A stretch of 64,000 nt of DNA from Siphonodentalium dalli (taxonomy: Eukaryota; Mollusca; Scaphopoda; Gadilida; Siphonodentaliidae): contig CP136065.1 in NCBI GenBank assembly GCA_032622095.1, forward strand, positions 26,545,141 through 26,609,140, read 5' to 3'. The translations under genes were made by a program, and so were the position numbers. Within the stretch, counting starts at the first letter, position 1. Each line of letters begins with the position of its first letter. Below the pieces are notes generated by a model that was given only the letters and a program-made list of their open reading frames with translations, was not told where the DNA came from and searched no databases. Shown piece after piece: positions 32,545 through 44,310 of the stretch.

Positions 32545-32945
32545 CTATATAGAGCAATATCGCGTTCGGTGTGATCTGAAACAAATAGTTATTTGCATAA
32601 CTATTACCTGTAGCTATCGTAACACAAATGATATCGGAGTCTTCCAAATTATCAACGTGTATCTGTTATAGATAGTTTGGGCTCGCCCAGACTGTTCGCT
32701 GGGGTTAGTACAAACATTTTTATTTCGAAATAAAAAAAACCCATAATATACAGATGACACATATATATCAAAAGTACACCAGACTATATATCTAGAACAA
32801 CTACGCGTTCGATATGGTCTGAAAACAAATAGTTACTTCCACAACTATTACCTTTAGCGATCGCACGCGTAATATAATATCGGAGTCGACCCAATTATGA
32901 ATGTGTACATGTGCTAGATAGTTTGGGCTCGCCCAGACTGATCGC
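32545..32945 (+). repeat. Diverged tandem duplication, ~240-bp period
   Basis: ACTATATAGAGCAATATCGC, CAAATAGTTATTTGCATAAC, ATATCGGAGTC and GATAGTTTGGGCTCGCCCAG recur in the same order about 240 bp later (from 32782) with many substitutions. The segment TTTGGGCTCGCCCAGACTG is the best conserved and is itself a small palindrome. Confidence 0.8.
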
Positions 32946-34871
32946 CCAGAATGCACTGAATGTCGAAGCGGCCGCCTTCTTAAAATTCCCAGAATCGCCT
33001 AATGTGGAAGATTTTTTCAACGCCATGAAAATAAAAAAAAAAAAAATTGACATAAAATTCCAAGTCAAAGCAATGCAATGATTTATTCTCATAACACTGA
33101 CATATGCATATGGAGATTAACATAACTTATTTACAAAAATCGGTATATATATACACTATAGTATGTACAATTATATGACGGCATTGGAGATCATAATAAG
33201 TGCCATGCATATACACCATGTGTACACTAGTGCTAACACTACATGTACATGTTCGCTTCCGTCCGAACTCGCGGCGTCATCGGCGATCTTCGTGCAAAAT
33301 GATTGACTCATGTTTTACATAATCTGCGAGGGAACCATCATTTATAACCTAAACGAACTATCGGAGAAAAACATGTTTGTTTCATAAGTTTCGCCGTAAT
33401 GTTGTGGTCGTAACGATGTATCGCTCTAAACTGTCAATGTCGATGGCGATAAAAAGGATGGCAAGAAACATATAGTGCAACTTTAAACTTTCCGAAATGG
33501 CAACTTCTTTCACTTCATTACGTATTTCCGGGTCACATAAATTACGCATAAACGTATTTCGCGTATTTGTCAACCTATACATGTGTCCTAGTATCCGGTA
33601 CGATAATATATTACACTAAATACATATATTTTAGGCAAATATGGGCTGTAATATACGCTAACAAGGTATGCATACATTGGCACACCCACGGTATCCTGTT
33701 AGATCGAATTAGACCATGTCCGGTTTACAATAGATTAAGAGCTATTCTTTGTTGGAGATTAAAAACAGTCGCCATGTGACAGGCAAGTCGCCAGCGGAAA
33801 GATCATTAACACACGTGACAATAAATAGCTAAAAAAAATGTTGATTGTCCTAAATTATTTAACATAGACATAAGGGTCTCATGAAAAGGCACTTTAGACT
33901 ATGATTTATGGATTCCGACTTAGTTTTATGCGTGCCATCGAAAAACATTAATTGCCTGGCTGTGTTGCAAATAATAAAGTTGTCTGTCGAAATATGTAGC
34001 TTATATATTCCATTATATACAATATACAAAGCATTTATTATTCACATAAATTGTTCTTCATGAGTTACTCTTGCAAATTTTTATAACAACACTGACATTA
34101 AAAAAATAATTTATACCCTGACATTCTGCAACATACAGTGCTATTGAGAATCTGTTTACTCACTGATATTTCAATGTGCAAAATATCCGCCAATGCCGCC
34201 TCGAAATGACTGTAATTGTATACATGTATAGGCTATTTAGCACTCACTCGAACCAGGAACCGGTAAAGAAACACATAAAAATAACACAACATTCCGAAAA
34301 CAGCAACTTAAAATAGTGGCGGAACTATTCGGATCTCCACATTGTGTTTCCATTCAGTTCGTGATGCTAGCCTGGACTATTTTTTGCATATGTTTCTTCG
34401 GCAAAAGCGTCCCATGAGAGAATTAATGAAAACACTTAATTGGTTTCTTTGGCAACCTTTCTCCTTGTAATATGTTGATCGTGTATATATATACTGGAGT
34501 TTAATTTGGTGTTTCCACACCATTTAGTACTCTCGAACAAGCACCCCTGTGCACCCACAATATCATCCATATATTCTGTTTGTAAATTATTCCATGTATT
34601 TGTGGGTCACAATAAATATGTTCAAACAAAAACAAAACAAAAGAACAAGCTATCCATTTATCCCGAATCACGAGGTACTTGTCAAAATTACATGACTAAT
34701 TGTACCTCGGGGTGGATATCGCACATCGCAGTTTATTATTCGACATATCCTCATGCAAACGTATTTGAACGAATTTCAAAAACCCAAATACACCCATATT
34801 ACCGTATTTGAATCTGAATTAAACTCTATATGAACGTAAATGTGGCACGTAAACAGTCTATTCTGAAATAA
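32946..34871. other. No gene recognised
   Basis: AT-rich. Frames up to 101 aa (34506-34811) lack recognisable motifs. Confidence 0.4.
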
Positions 34872-35115
34872 GTCCACAATGAGCGTATATTCGTTATTCC
34901 ATTGAATGACGCGGGCCGCAGTAAAACTACATTATAAAGTGTGTGAATCTGGTAAGTCGTGTCAACGAAAACAATTTGATTAAATAATGCCAATATGGGC
35001 GTGTTTCATATGGAGGGAAGGGGTGCATCATATACGCCCAATACGGACGTATCTGTAATATGCATACGCTCATATACGACTGTTTCTGGTCCCATTTACG
35101 TTCATATAGAGCGTA
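34872..35115 (+). repeat. Dispersed repeat related to 16205-16420
   Basis: Shares GGTAAGTCGTGTCAACGAAA, TTGATTAAATAATGCCAATA and GAGCGTATATTCGTTATTCC with the 16.2-kb copy, and ends likewise near CATATAGAGCGTA. It is more diverged in its second half. Confidence 0.7.
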
Positions 35116-35706
35116 ATAGTAATCCTTTTCGCTTAACATAAAGACTTTGGTATAATATGACCTTGTATTGTCATCTCCTTGCATTTTTATACCATCGGTT
35201 ATCATTTTTCTTAAACGGACATGACTCATTCGAGATTCCAAATTTTGTCTACGTAATTTGTCTAATTTAGGAGGTATAGGAATCAGGGAGCTAAATGTGT
35301 TCCAGAGTCTGGGAGCGAGTGAACCGTGGTGAATGTGGAGGTAACTGAAGATTGACCTTCACCTAACACATATGGTACATTATTAAAGGATTAAATCTTG
35401 TTTATTTGATTTGTACATAATATCTAAAAAAAATTTAAACTGGTGACTTAATGGGGGAATGGAATATTGTGAGTGTGAGATGCGGTACTTCTTGGTTTTT
35501 ACAGGTAATTTTTTTTTTTTTGCGGGATTAGCCCTGTCGTACACCTGGGCAGATGTTTGAAAAAGTAGCTCATGGTCTATGGTTGTTCTTGCATTTTCAG
35601 GATTACCTGGAGTCAATTTAGTTAGGTAAACATCACTGGAGTGGCCCGCCGGCTTCAATTCTGTGAATTTGGCTGAAACGTCAACACTGTCGTTTATGGT
35701 AAACAA
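35116..35706 (-). pseudogene. Unrecognised decayed reading frame
   Basis: On the minus strand one frame runs from 35706 to 35385 (107 aa, Lys-rich ANPAKKKKLPVKTKK in the middle), hits stops around 35385-35355, and stays open again through HHGSLAPRLWNTFSSLIPIP and LRRQNLESRMSHVRLRKMI to the repeat at 35115. The PRLWNTF segment recalls the extreme C-terminus of some retroelement RTs, but that is weak. It could equally be a decayed host exon. No splice sites were identified. Confidence 0.3.
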
Positions 35707-36383
35707 TTTAGTTCGGTGATTTCTAGGTTAACAAATACATGAAATATTGGTATACCGGATTCATATGATCTGAAAAATACTTTCCATGGTCACAGCCTCT
35801 TTCCAGCTTTTTAAATTTTTTCGCACAGAAGTGAAATAACGCTCTTTATTTCTGCAATATCAGGAATATATATATAGACTAGCACGGAACGCTCTTTTGT
35901 GTTCCATGTGAGCAAATTTGTTTTTGTTTGGGACCCAAACATCGATCTCGGGCTATACTATTCCAAATTACCATGATGTGAACTTCGATTGGCATTGAGT
36001 ACAAGTTTTGATATTGGTTGATCGAATGTAAATATAGGCGTGCATGTGTATGCGTAATTCTCTATTCAGTGTCAAACGTTTCGTAATGTGTGTAACTCAT
36101 CAACATAACCCTCTTGTTTTCCCTGTGGTATATTTTTAATTCAGAGTCGTAGTATTGTTCGTTCAGTTTTAAATTCGCGCACCCACGGGGGCACTAAAAT
36201 AGTACCATGCGAATTTAAATAGGAGTAAGGTAGAGATAAATGTTTATACAAAGAGTGAAGTAGCGAAACAAGCCTTGCTGAACGTTCTCTACGTGACCGT
36301 GACGTCATGAAGTCCGACATCAAAGCCAGGCTCCATGAAGAGTTAGAACCCTACACAGGACTTACCGCTGACACCTACAAATA
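35707..36383. other. No gene recognised; one copy of the AACGCTCTTTATT motif
   Basis: TAACGCTCTTTATTTCTGCA, AATATCAGGAATAT at about 35840 match segments near 9655 and 54190. Confidence 0.45.
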
Positions 36384-36597
36384 CTGTGAAGAAATGTCAC
36401 ATTTATTTATTTGAGACTTCTGTAGGTTACAATTCATTCTGCATTATTCTGAGAAACTGAACTGTCCATATTCATTTGAAAATTGTCTGGATCAAGCCAG
36501 AATGAATTGTAACTGACACTTAATTACGAAAAATGCACATGCCGGCAGCGTTCAGACACAGCGTAGCGAGGGGAGTGAACTTTGTTTTGCAGCTTGC
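36384..36597 (+). repeat. Dispersed repeat (copy of 15222-15457)
   Basis: Begins TGTGAAGAAATGTCACATTT and ends TTTGTTTTGCAGCTTGCG, collinear with 15222-15457. Confidence 0.85.
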
Positions 36598-36659
36598 GTC
36601 AAAACGCGAAAACGACACCTGTGATTTCGCGATAAAAACACCACGGCGGCGCCTTGAGT

Positions 36660-36706
36660 TAAAGTGATGTGAAACACTCCAGTAGGGTGATCACATAGAA
36701 ATGGAG
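36660..36706 (+). repeat. Short dispersed repeat (copy at 53525-53570)
   Basis: AAAGTGATGTGAAACACTCC followed by GTGATCACATAGAAATGG recurs at 53525-53570 with few changes. Confidence 0.75.
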
Positions 36707-36780
36707 AATAATTTTACTCAAAGTAGTTATTTCAACAAATGTTTTTCCAAATTGACAACAGACACCATAATTATTATATA

Positions 36781-37010
36781 TTGTTATCCTTCATCCCATT
36801 TTCCTCTCTTCTGATTGGCTGAGAGTGCGTCACATGGCGGGCCGTAAATCACGTTGTTATCCTTCATCACATTTCATCTCATATTCCTCTCTTCTGATTG
36901 GCTGAGAGTGCGTCGCATGGCGGGCCGTAAATCACCTTGTTATCCTTCATCCCATTTTTCTCTCTTCTGATTTGCTGAGAGTGGGTCACATGGCGGGCGA
37001 TAAATCACCA
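36781..37010 (+). repeat. Three tandem 73-83-bp units with CCAAT-box-like and CACATG sites
   Basis: Units begin at 36781, 36854 and 36937 with TTGTTATCCTTCATC and contain TCTTCTGATTGGCTGAGAGT, GCGTCACATGGCGGGCCGTA and AATCAC. ATTGG (inverted CCAAT) and TCACATG lie at fixed spacing in each unit. It is followed by the palindrome TTACCCTCGAGGGTAA (about 37012). It could be a tandemly amplified promoter segment, but no gene is attached. Confidence 0.8.
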
Positions 37011-37027
37011 TATTACCCTCGAGGGTA

Positions 37028-37885
37028 ACATTGTCTCAGTTATTGACAGCTCAGCTGTTACCAGCAAACATAGAACTACGAAGAACTCACCACGCAGAGA
37101 TTCTCTGACAGCTCTCTGATAATTTCGAAAAACACTGTTTTTATAAACCCCACTGTTTCATAACAACCGCGAACTGTGGTGTTTGCTAATTTGCATAATT
37201 GTGTGTTTTTTTATTTGCTATTAAAGCACACTATGTATAAATGGTGTTATCACAGACACATATCTGTTATAAGGTGTAATATTCCTATATATATATCAAA
37301 AATAAAGACCGTGGGACAAATAGATAAACCCTATTATGCAGTTGGTGTGTGCTGCAGGCATCGCACATACGATGTACATACGTTACAGATACGTTTATGT
37401 ACTAGTTCAAATAGCCTCTCTTTACTGTTTATCAATTGACTATTTCTTTTCTTTTAATACATTCCTCAGACTTCAGAGAATATCCGTATGTTGCGTAACA
37501 ATCTGTGACATATGTCAATTTCTTTTTGCACTACTACAACGTGTTAGTTTCACATTTTAGAAATCTGGAAATGAACACGTCTGTCGGCGTCTTCACGGCC
37601 ATTTGAAACGAAACCGAACATTTCGCTGCATGGCTACTCAACTTCGAAATTGCTTTACTCCTCTTTCCGTGAACCGATTTCCACCATGCACCAGCAAACT
37701 GACCGGAGAATAGCTGCGCACATGACGGGTCAGTTAATTGATCCAGATTATGAATGTTTTATTGTCTAAATAGCGATGATTCCAACATAAAATTAACCTT
37801 TCGAACTGGATTAAAGAATATATGCGCCCATTTATGCCTGCTATTAAGGAGTTTCGTGTGTACCCCTTTGTCAGATAACAAAATG
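37028..37885. other. No gene recognised
   Basis: Frames of 74-87 aa at 37176-37560 are AT-driven and lack motifs. Confidence 0.4.
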
Positions 37886-38032
37886 GTTATCACCCTTGTT
37901 TTCGTGAGACACGGGGATTTGTCGCCGCTCTCGACCTGGAATGTCACCCTCGGGCCTGGCGGCCCTCGGGTGACATTCCAGGTCTCGAGCGGGCGACAAA
38001 TCCCCGTGTCTTACTCAATCGCGGGCGATAAC
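37886..38032. mobile_element. Near-perfect 147-nt palindrome
   Basis: The left arm (GAGACACGGGGATTTGTCGC, GACCTGGAATGTCACCCTCG) pairs with the right arm (CGGGTGACATTCCAGGTC, GCGACAAATCCCCGTGTCTT) around a GGGCCTGGCGGCCC centre at about 37957. It is GC-richer than its surroundings. The 102-aa frame across it is incidental. Confidence 0.88.
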
Positions 38033-38653
38033 TGTATATTAATTAAACGCAGTGACAATTAATGGCGAAATCGTTTGCGTTAGTTTTCGCCGCTAGGTGG
38101 GTCCAGAATCGAGACAGTAAATATTTACAATTGAGCGTAGTTCAGACGGTGCTTTCTATTGAGTGGTACCGTCGATTTGCTTGCGATTTTCGCCGATGTT
38201 ATTAGTACAATGTTACATCCCCCGGTTGGCATAGCGACTCAATACAAAAATATATCAGTTGTATATACGCATCCGAACAAGTCCATAATATGTCTTTAAC
38301 TGGAGACTCTTTGGAAATAAAACAAAATAATTCATGATAGTAACCAGCATTTATCAACACGGATAAGGATTTAAAACAGGTGTATTAGCGGCTAGCCATG
38401 ATTCTAAGATGCTGCGATGTTGGTGGTTCCTGCTGATTTATCTCTAAGTTTGACTGATCTATTTTCTCCAGGAAACATTCGCACTAAAATAGACATTAAA
38501 TGAGTTTGCCAGTCGCTAAGCTCTACTCTCTATGCATTTTCCTACACACTTTCGGGGGAATAGGACTTACGACGCCAGTATTTGTAAATCACTTACATCA
38601 AAGGAAGAATACAAGGTTAGTCTGCATACACGCAGCAAAAGTTACGTTGTCCT

Positions 38654-38870
38654 ACAGTAATGCTCTATGTAATCGACTTCTTAACCACAGCAAAATTATG
38701 GGTAACTTTTCAGGATTTAGTAGGAAATATGGCTTGTTGCCATTCATCTGAAAGCTCTCTCCCCGAGAGCTTTCCGATGAATGGCAACAAGCCATATTTC
38801 CGACTAAATCCTGAAAAGTTACCCATAATTCTGCTGTGGTTAAGAAGTCAATTACTTAGAGTATTACTGT
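38654..38870. mobile_element. Near-perfect 217-nt palindrome
   Basis: Arms of ~105 nt: ACAGTAATGCTCTATGTAAT, TCTTAACCACAGCAAAATTA, AACTTTTCAGGATTTAGTAG, ATGGCTTGTTGCCATTCATC on the left and their complements on the right, meeting at GAGCTCTC-like CTCTCCCCGAGAGC near 38757-38768. Confidence 0.9.
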
Positions 38871-39410
38871 ATATACATAATTAAAGTCACTTGTTCTCAT
38901 GGAGCGACAACGGATCTTCCCGTAGTTCAATCTGTGAATATAGGTTACTTAACCTAATCATATTAATCCACCGCTCACCATCTCTGTTGTCTTCATAAAA
39001 GCCTGCCTAATAAACGTTACATTTATTACTTCAATTTAGGTTTATTAGGTCATCGTAACTTTATTAGTACTACTTTTATGATGTAATTGTATATGCAACC
39101 GACCTAAATTACGTAATTGTGATTTTGGGATGTTTTTATCGTCCAGAATTCACTGCAATTGATACAAGATTCATAAACGGATATGTATTATCGCTCTAAA
39201 CATCGATAAATCAATCGAACAAGGCCTTGTTATAATAACTATACAAAAAACCCAACGAACTATTTCGCTCTAAGCTGCATTCGGGTTTCCCAAGTCATGA
39301 ATGCTAATTAGTTTGCTTGACCTAATACATGTAAGGGCGTCATCGAAGTAACGAATGTAAATTTGAAGAAAATGACAGATTTACCTCACAATAGGCAAGT
39401 TTTGTGCGAC

Positions 39411-39583
39411 GAATAAATAAAATATGTAGCTAATGTTGTCGCTTCAACTGTTTGTGTCCGCGCTGCGGATTTTGCACCTATTGGACTCGGCAGAGCCTCG
39501 CCCAATAGATGCTCAAATCCCCCTCACGGACATAAACAGTTTAAGCGACGACACTTAGCTACATAAATTATTCTATATTTATT
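39411..39583. mobile_element. 173-nt imperfect palindrome
   Basis: Arms AATAAATAAAATATGTAGCT, GTTGTCGCTTCAACTGTTTG, CACCTATTGG pair with CCAATAGATG, CATAAACAGTTTAAGCGACG, AGCTACATAAATTATTCTAT. The apex lies near GGCAGAGCC at 39490. It is the third long palindrome within 1.7 kb, unrelated in sequence to the other two. Confidence 0.85.
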
Positions 39584-39809
39584 TACCAACATAATATGGT
39601 AACGAGGTTGGATGACAAATGCTAGCCACTCAGATGGACATCGTCTCCCGAAGACAACAAAACTAAATACAACATCACAATAGAAGCAACATTACATTCC
39701 TGTCTATATGATAGAATGTACATAACAACAGTGTTGTGGTAGTGGTAGTCCCATTTAGCCCAAATCTGTGTTATCAGTTTTCAAATGACCATTCATCGAA
39801 ATTAGTATT

Positions 39810-40425
39810 ATTTCTGATATAGCTTCTCTCTGTGCATGCTTGTTTCAACGATTAAAATGCATGGTTTTTGGAAGAGTCGAATACCTTCGGACATGTTTCT
39901 TTTCAAACACAGAGATGTTGAATGTTTGTTGTGTCCGTGGAAGTGGCGTCTCTTATAAAGTTTTGGACTGTTTTGAAAATTCACCTCGTTTTCATTATTC
40001 TCTGGGTCAGGGTTTCCAAATATCACACTTGTTACCCAATAAATGTTGAAGCTCAAAAGTTTATTGTACAGACTTATTCTGGCAATAAAATACATAGTGT
40101 ATTAAAAAAAAGTAATGAAATGTATTCTGTTCATGATACCTGCTTTAACCTCGGTGATATAATTTCGCAGTTTATCAGCTTGTAAATTGCTACATTCATT
40201 TCTCAGCCTGCAATCGAAAATATTCAGTAAACTTTTACCAACATTGAAATATTGCGGCAGTTTGAATGGTTTGTGCTTAATTAATTCCTTAAAGATGTCT
40301 TTTTCAAGGGCGTTCCATTCTCTTACTTCCCCTTTTTTTGTGGGACAAAGTGGGATTTGTTTCGCAGGTATTTGTTCGGGTGTAATTTTATTTGAGCAGT
40401 TGGAGATATACTGGTATCGCATTCA
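39810..40425 (-). pseudogene. Decayed C-terminus of another non-LTR reverse transcriptase
   Basis: The frame 40102-40422 contains VREWNALEKDIF, KLPQYFNVGKSLLNIFDCRL and RNECSNLQADKLRNYI, matching the W-N-x-L / LNI-x-x-x-[KR]-LR-x-x-CS-x-L pattern near the C-terminus of many invertebrate non-LTR RTs. The cysteine motif expected next is degraded. The downstream frame (39808-40095) keeps SVIFGNPDPENNENE and NFQNSPKLYK, a typical terminal segment. It lacks a (GAT)n tail, so it belongs to a different family from the 17.3- and 28.5-kb copies. Confidence 0.65.
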
Positions 40426-40747
40426 GGTACTGACCAACTAAAGATTAACGTTATCTCAATATCAAAATGTGGCATGGCTTATAAATACATTGAACTACAA
40501 TTATACCTAGATATCGTTGGTTCGAATTGCTCCATTCGTGAATGCATTAATTATTATTCGTTTCAAGAATAATTACATCAAACAGCCGAAAAGTAATGTA
40601 AGCAAGTCGATGTTTTTTATAAAAGAATAAAAAGACAATGCGCATCTTTCGGCAGCAATTCTTGTTAAATAAAACTGACAAACGAAAACTGGTTGTGGAG
40701 TATAAAGTCCCAAAGTAGAACGTTTCCGGTATACATTTGTCTTCATC

Positions 40748-43543
40748 GGAAGCTTAAAGCCTCGATGGACTTGCAACCAATCATCAACAACCATCGGAAG
40801 CTTAAAGCCTCGAATCGATGGACGTGCAACCGTTCATTAACAACCATCGGAAGCTTAAAGGCTCGAATCAATGGACGTGCAACCGTTCATTAACAACCAT
40901 CGGGAGCTTAAAGCCTCGAATCGTTGGACGTGCAACCATTCATTAACAACCATCTGAAGCTTAAAGCCTCGAAACGATGGACGTGCAACCATTCATCAAA
41001 AACCATTGGAAGCTTAACGCCTCGAATCGATGGACGTAGAACCATTCATCAACAACCATCGGAAGCTTAAAGCCTCGAATCGATGGACGTGCAACCATTC
41101 AGTAACAACCATCGGAAGCTTAAAGCCTCGAATCGATGGACGTGCAACCATTCACCAACAACCATCGGAAGCTTAAAGCCTCGAATCGATGGACGTGCAA
41201 CCATTCATTAACAACCATCGGAAGCTTAAAGCCTCGAATCGATGGACGTACAACCATTCATCAACAACATCGGAAGCTTAAAGCCTCGAATCGATGGACA
41301 CGCAACCATTCATTAACAACCATCGGAAACTTAAAGCCTCGAATCGATGGACGTGCAACCATTCATTAACAACCATCAGAAGCTTAAAGCCTCGAATCGA
41401 TGGACGTGCAACCATTAGTTAACAACCATCGGAAGATTAAAGCCTCGAATCGATGGACGTGCAACCATTCATTAACAACCATCGGAAGCTTAAAGCCTCG
41501 AATCGATGGACGTGCAACCATTCATTAACAACCATCAGAAGCTTAAAGCCTTGAATCGATGGACGTGCAACCATTCATTAACAACCATCAGAAGCTTAAA
41601 GCCTTGAATCGATGGACGTGCAACCATTCATCAACAACCATCGGAAGCTTAAAGCCTGGAATCGATGGATGTGCAACCAATCATTAACAACCATCGGAAG
41701 CTTAAAGCCTGGAATCGATGGACGTGCAACCATTAGTTAACAACCATCGGAAGCTTAAAGCCTCGAATCGATGGACGTGCAACCATTCATTAACAACCAT
41801 CGGAAGCTTAAAGCCTCGAATCGATGGACGTGCAACCATTCATTAACAACCACCGGAAGCTTAAAGCCTCGAATCGATGGACGTGCAACCATTCATTAAC
41901 AACCATCGGAAGCTTAAAGCCTCGAATCGATGGACGTGCAACCATTCATTAACAACCACCGGAAGCTTAAAGCCTTGAATCGATGGACGTGCAACCATTC
42001 ATTAACAACCACCGGAAGCTTAAAGCCTTGAATCGATGGACGTGCAACCATTCATTAACAACCACCGGAAGCTTAAAGCCTCGAATCGATGGACGTGCAA
42101 CCATTCATTAACAACCACCGGAAGCTTAAAGCCTCGAATCGATGGACGTGCAACCATTCATTAACGAACATCGGAAGCTTAAAGCCTCGAATCGATGGAC
42201 GTGCAACCATTCATTAACGAACACCGGAAGCTTAAAGCCTCGAGTCGATGGACGTGCAACCATTCATTAACGAACATCGGAAGCTTAAAGCCTCGAATCG
42301 ATGGACGTGCAACCATTCACCAACAACCATCGGAAGCTTAAAGTCTCGAATCGATGGACGTGCAACCATTCATTAACGAACATCGGAAGCTTAAAGCCTC
42401 GAATCGATGGACGTGCAACCATTCATTAACGAACATCGGAAGCTTAGAGCCTCGAATCGATGGACGTGCAACCATTCATTAACAACCACCGGAAGATTAA
42501 AGCCTCGAATCGTTGGACGTGCAACCATTCATTAACAACCATCGGAAGCTTAAAGCCTCGAATCGATCGACGTGCAACCATTCATCAACAACCACCGGAA
42601 GCTTAAAGCCTCGAATCGATGGACGTGCAACCATTCATTAACGAACATCGGAAGCTTAGAGCCTCGAATCGATCGACGTACAACCATTCATTAACAACCA
42701 CCGGAAGTTTAAAGCCTCGAATCGATCGACGTACAACCATTCATCAACAACCATCGGAAGCTTAAAGCCTCGAATCGATGGACGTGCAACCAATCATTAA
42801 CAACCATCGGAAGCTTAAAGCCTCGAATCAATGGACGTGCAACCATTCATTAACAACCATCGGAAGCTAAAAGCCTCGAATCAATGGACGTGCAACCATT
42901 CATTAACAACCATCGGAAGCTTAAAGCCTCGAATCAATGGACGTGCAACCATTCATTAACAACCATCGGAAGCTTAAAGCCTCGAATCAATGGACGTGCA
43001 ACCATTCATTAACAACCATCTGAAGATTAAAGCATCGAATCGATGGACGTGCAACCATTCACTAACAACCATCGGAATATTAAAGCATCGAATCAATGGA
43101 CGTGCAACCATTCATTAACAACCATCTGAAGCCTCGAATCGATGGACGTGCAACCATTCATTAACAACCATCGGAAGCTTAAAGCCTCGAATCGATGGAC
43201 GTGCAACCATTCATTAACAACCATCGGAAGCTTAAAGGCATCGAATCGATGGATGTGCAACCATTCATTAACAACCATCGGAAGCTTAAAGCCTCGATTC
43301 GATGGACGTGCAACCATTCATTAACAACCATCGGAAGATTAAAGCCTCGAATCGATGGACGTGCAACCATTCATTAATAACCATCGAAGCTTAAAGCCTC
43401 GAATCGATGGACGTGCAACCATTCATCAACAACCAAAGGAAGCTTAAAGCCTGGAATCGATGGACGTGCAACCATTCATCAACAACCATAGGAAGCTTAA
43501 AGCCTCGAATCGATGGACGTGCAACCATTCATCATCAACCATC
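40748..43543 (+). repeat. 53-bp satellite array, ~52 copies
   Basis: The unit is GGAAGCTTAAAGCCTCGAAT followed by CGATGGACGTGCAACCATTC and ATTAACAACCATC. Almost every unit has AAGCTT and ATCGAT. Variants (ATCGG/ACCGG, ACAACC/CGAACA, GATGG/GATCG) are clustered in neighbouring units, with the CGAACA variant in about 42160-42660, showing local homogenisation. 53 is not a multiple of 3, so reading frames rotate and stop; the 60-77-aa frames here are artefacts. Confidence 0.97.
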
Positions 43544-43545
43544 GT

Positions 43546-44310
43546 CGCAACGGCGATCTCCCGAATATTCTCCTTATTTATATATCAATTCTTAAAAAAA
43601 AAAAAATCCACCCACTGACCGACGCGGCCAAGCCGCGTCCAGTGGGTTTACTATAATCGTAGGACTCATGCGTTTCTGCTGAACTGAACTAGTGCCCATG
43701 TGTTTCTGCTGAGCTGCACAGACGTTTGATAGCAAAATAAAATTATAATCATTATGAAAGCACACCCTTGGATAACACTGCCATAAACAGTTTCATATTA
43801 TGATGTTAATCTCATATCGTCAATAAAATTAGAGTTCTAACTTATAAAACTAAGAGGTACTGCTAAGGTATTTCTGCCAATTGGGTAACTAGATTAAAGT
43901 GAAGCTGAAACTTGAGTAATTTCTGGAAAGGGTTAAGTTGGGGAGCAACGCACGCGCGAAATGACGTCATCGTAAACAATGCGCCTCTTCCAGATCAAAT
44001 CGTACATGCCTCAGGCTCAGGCTCGCTTGAAGATGAATTCGGCTCGGAAGCATTTTACATTGTGTTGGGATTTAAATTTGAATATTCTTAGTTGCATGTA
44101 TGTATATATTGATGTGTTTACATGCGAACTTCTATGACGACTTGCAGGAATTCTCGGATTTTGAAGTGAAGTGAAATTTCGATCCTCGATTCCCGCCGCC
44201 GCTGAGTTCAAGCGAGGACAGCCATTCTCCGAATTCTCGACTCATCGAAAAAATTCAATTTCTTCCATCTAAAACATAATTACGTGTTGGACTCTAACAT
44301 TTAAAGAAAA
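43546..44310. other. No gene recognised
   Basis: The satellite edge is followed by an A13 run and a small hairpin CCACTGACCGACGCGGC / GCCGCGTCCAGTGGG at 43611-43648. A short direct repeat GTTTCTGCTGA occurs near 43671 and 43700. Nothing else. Confidence 0.45.

Noticed and set aside
40748-43543. CRISPR-like regular repeats
   Set aside because: No unique spacers: the units are contiguous. The genome is also clearly eukaryotic.
40693-43595. Several 60-77-aa frames with repeated TTIGSLKPRIDGRATIH-type sequence
   Set aside because: Produced by the 53-bp satellite; the period is not a multiple of three and stops recur after one super-period.
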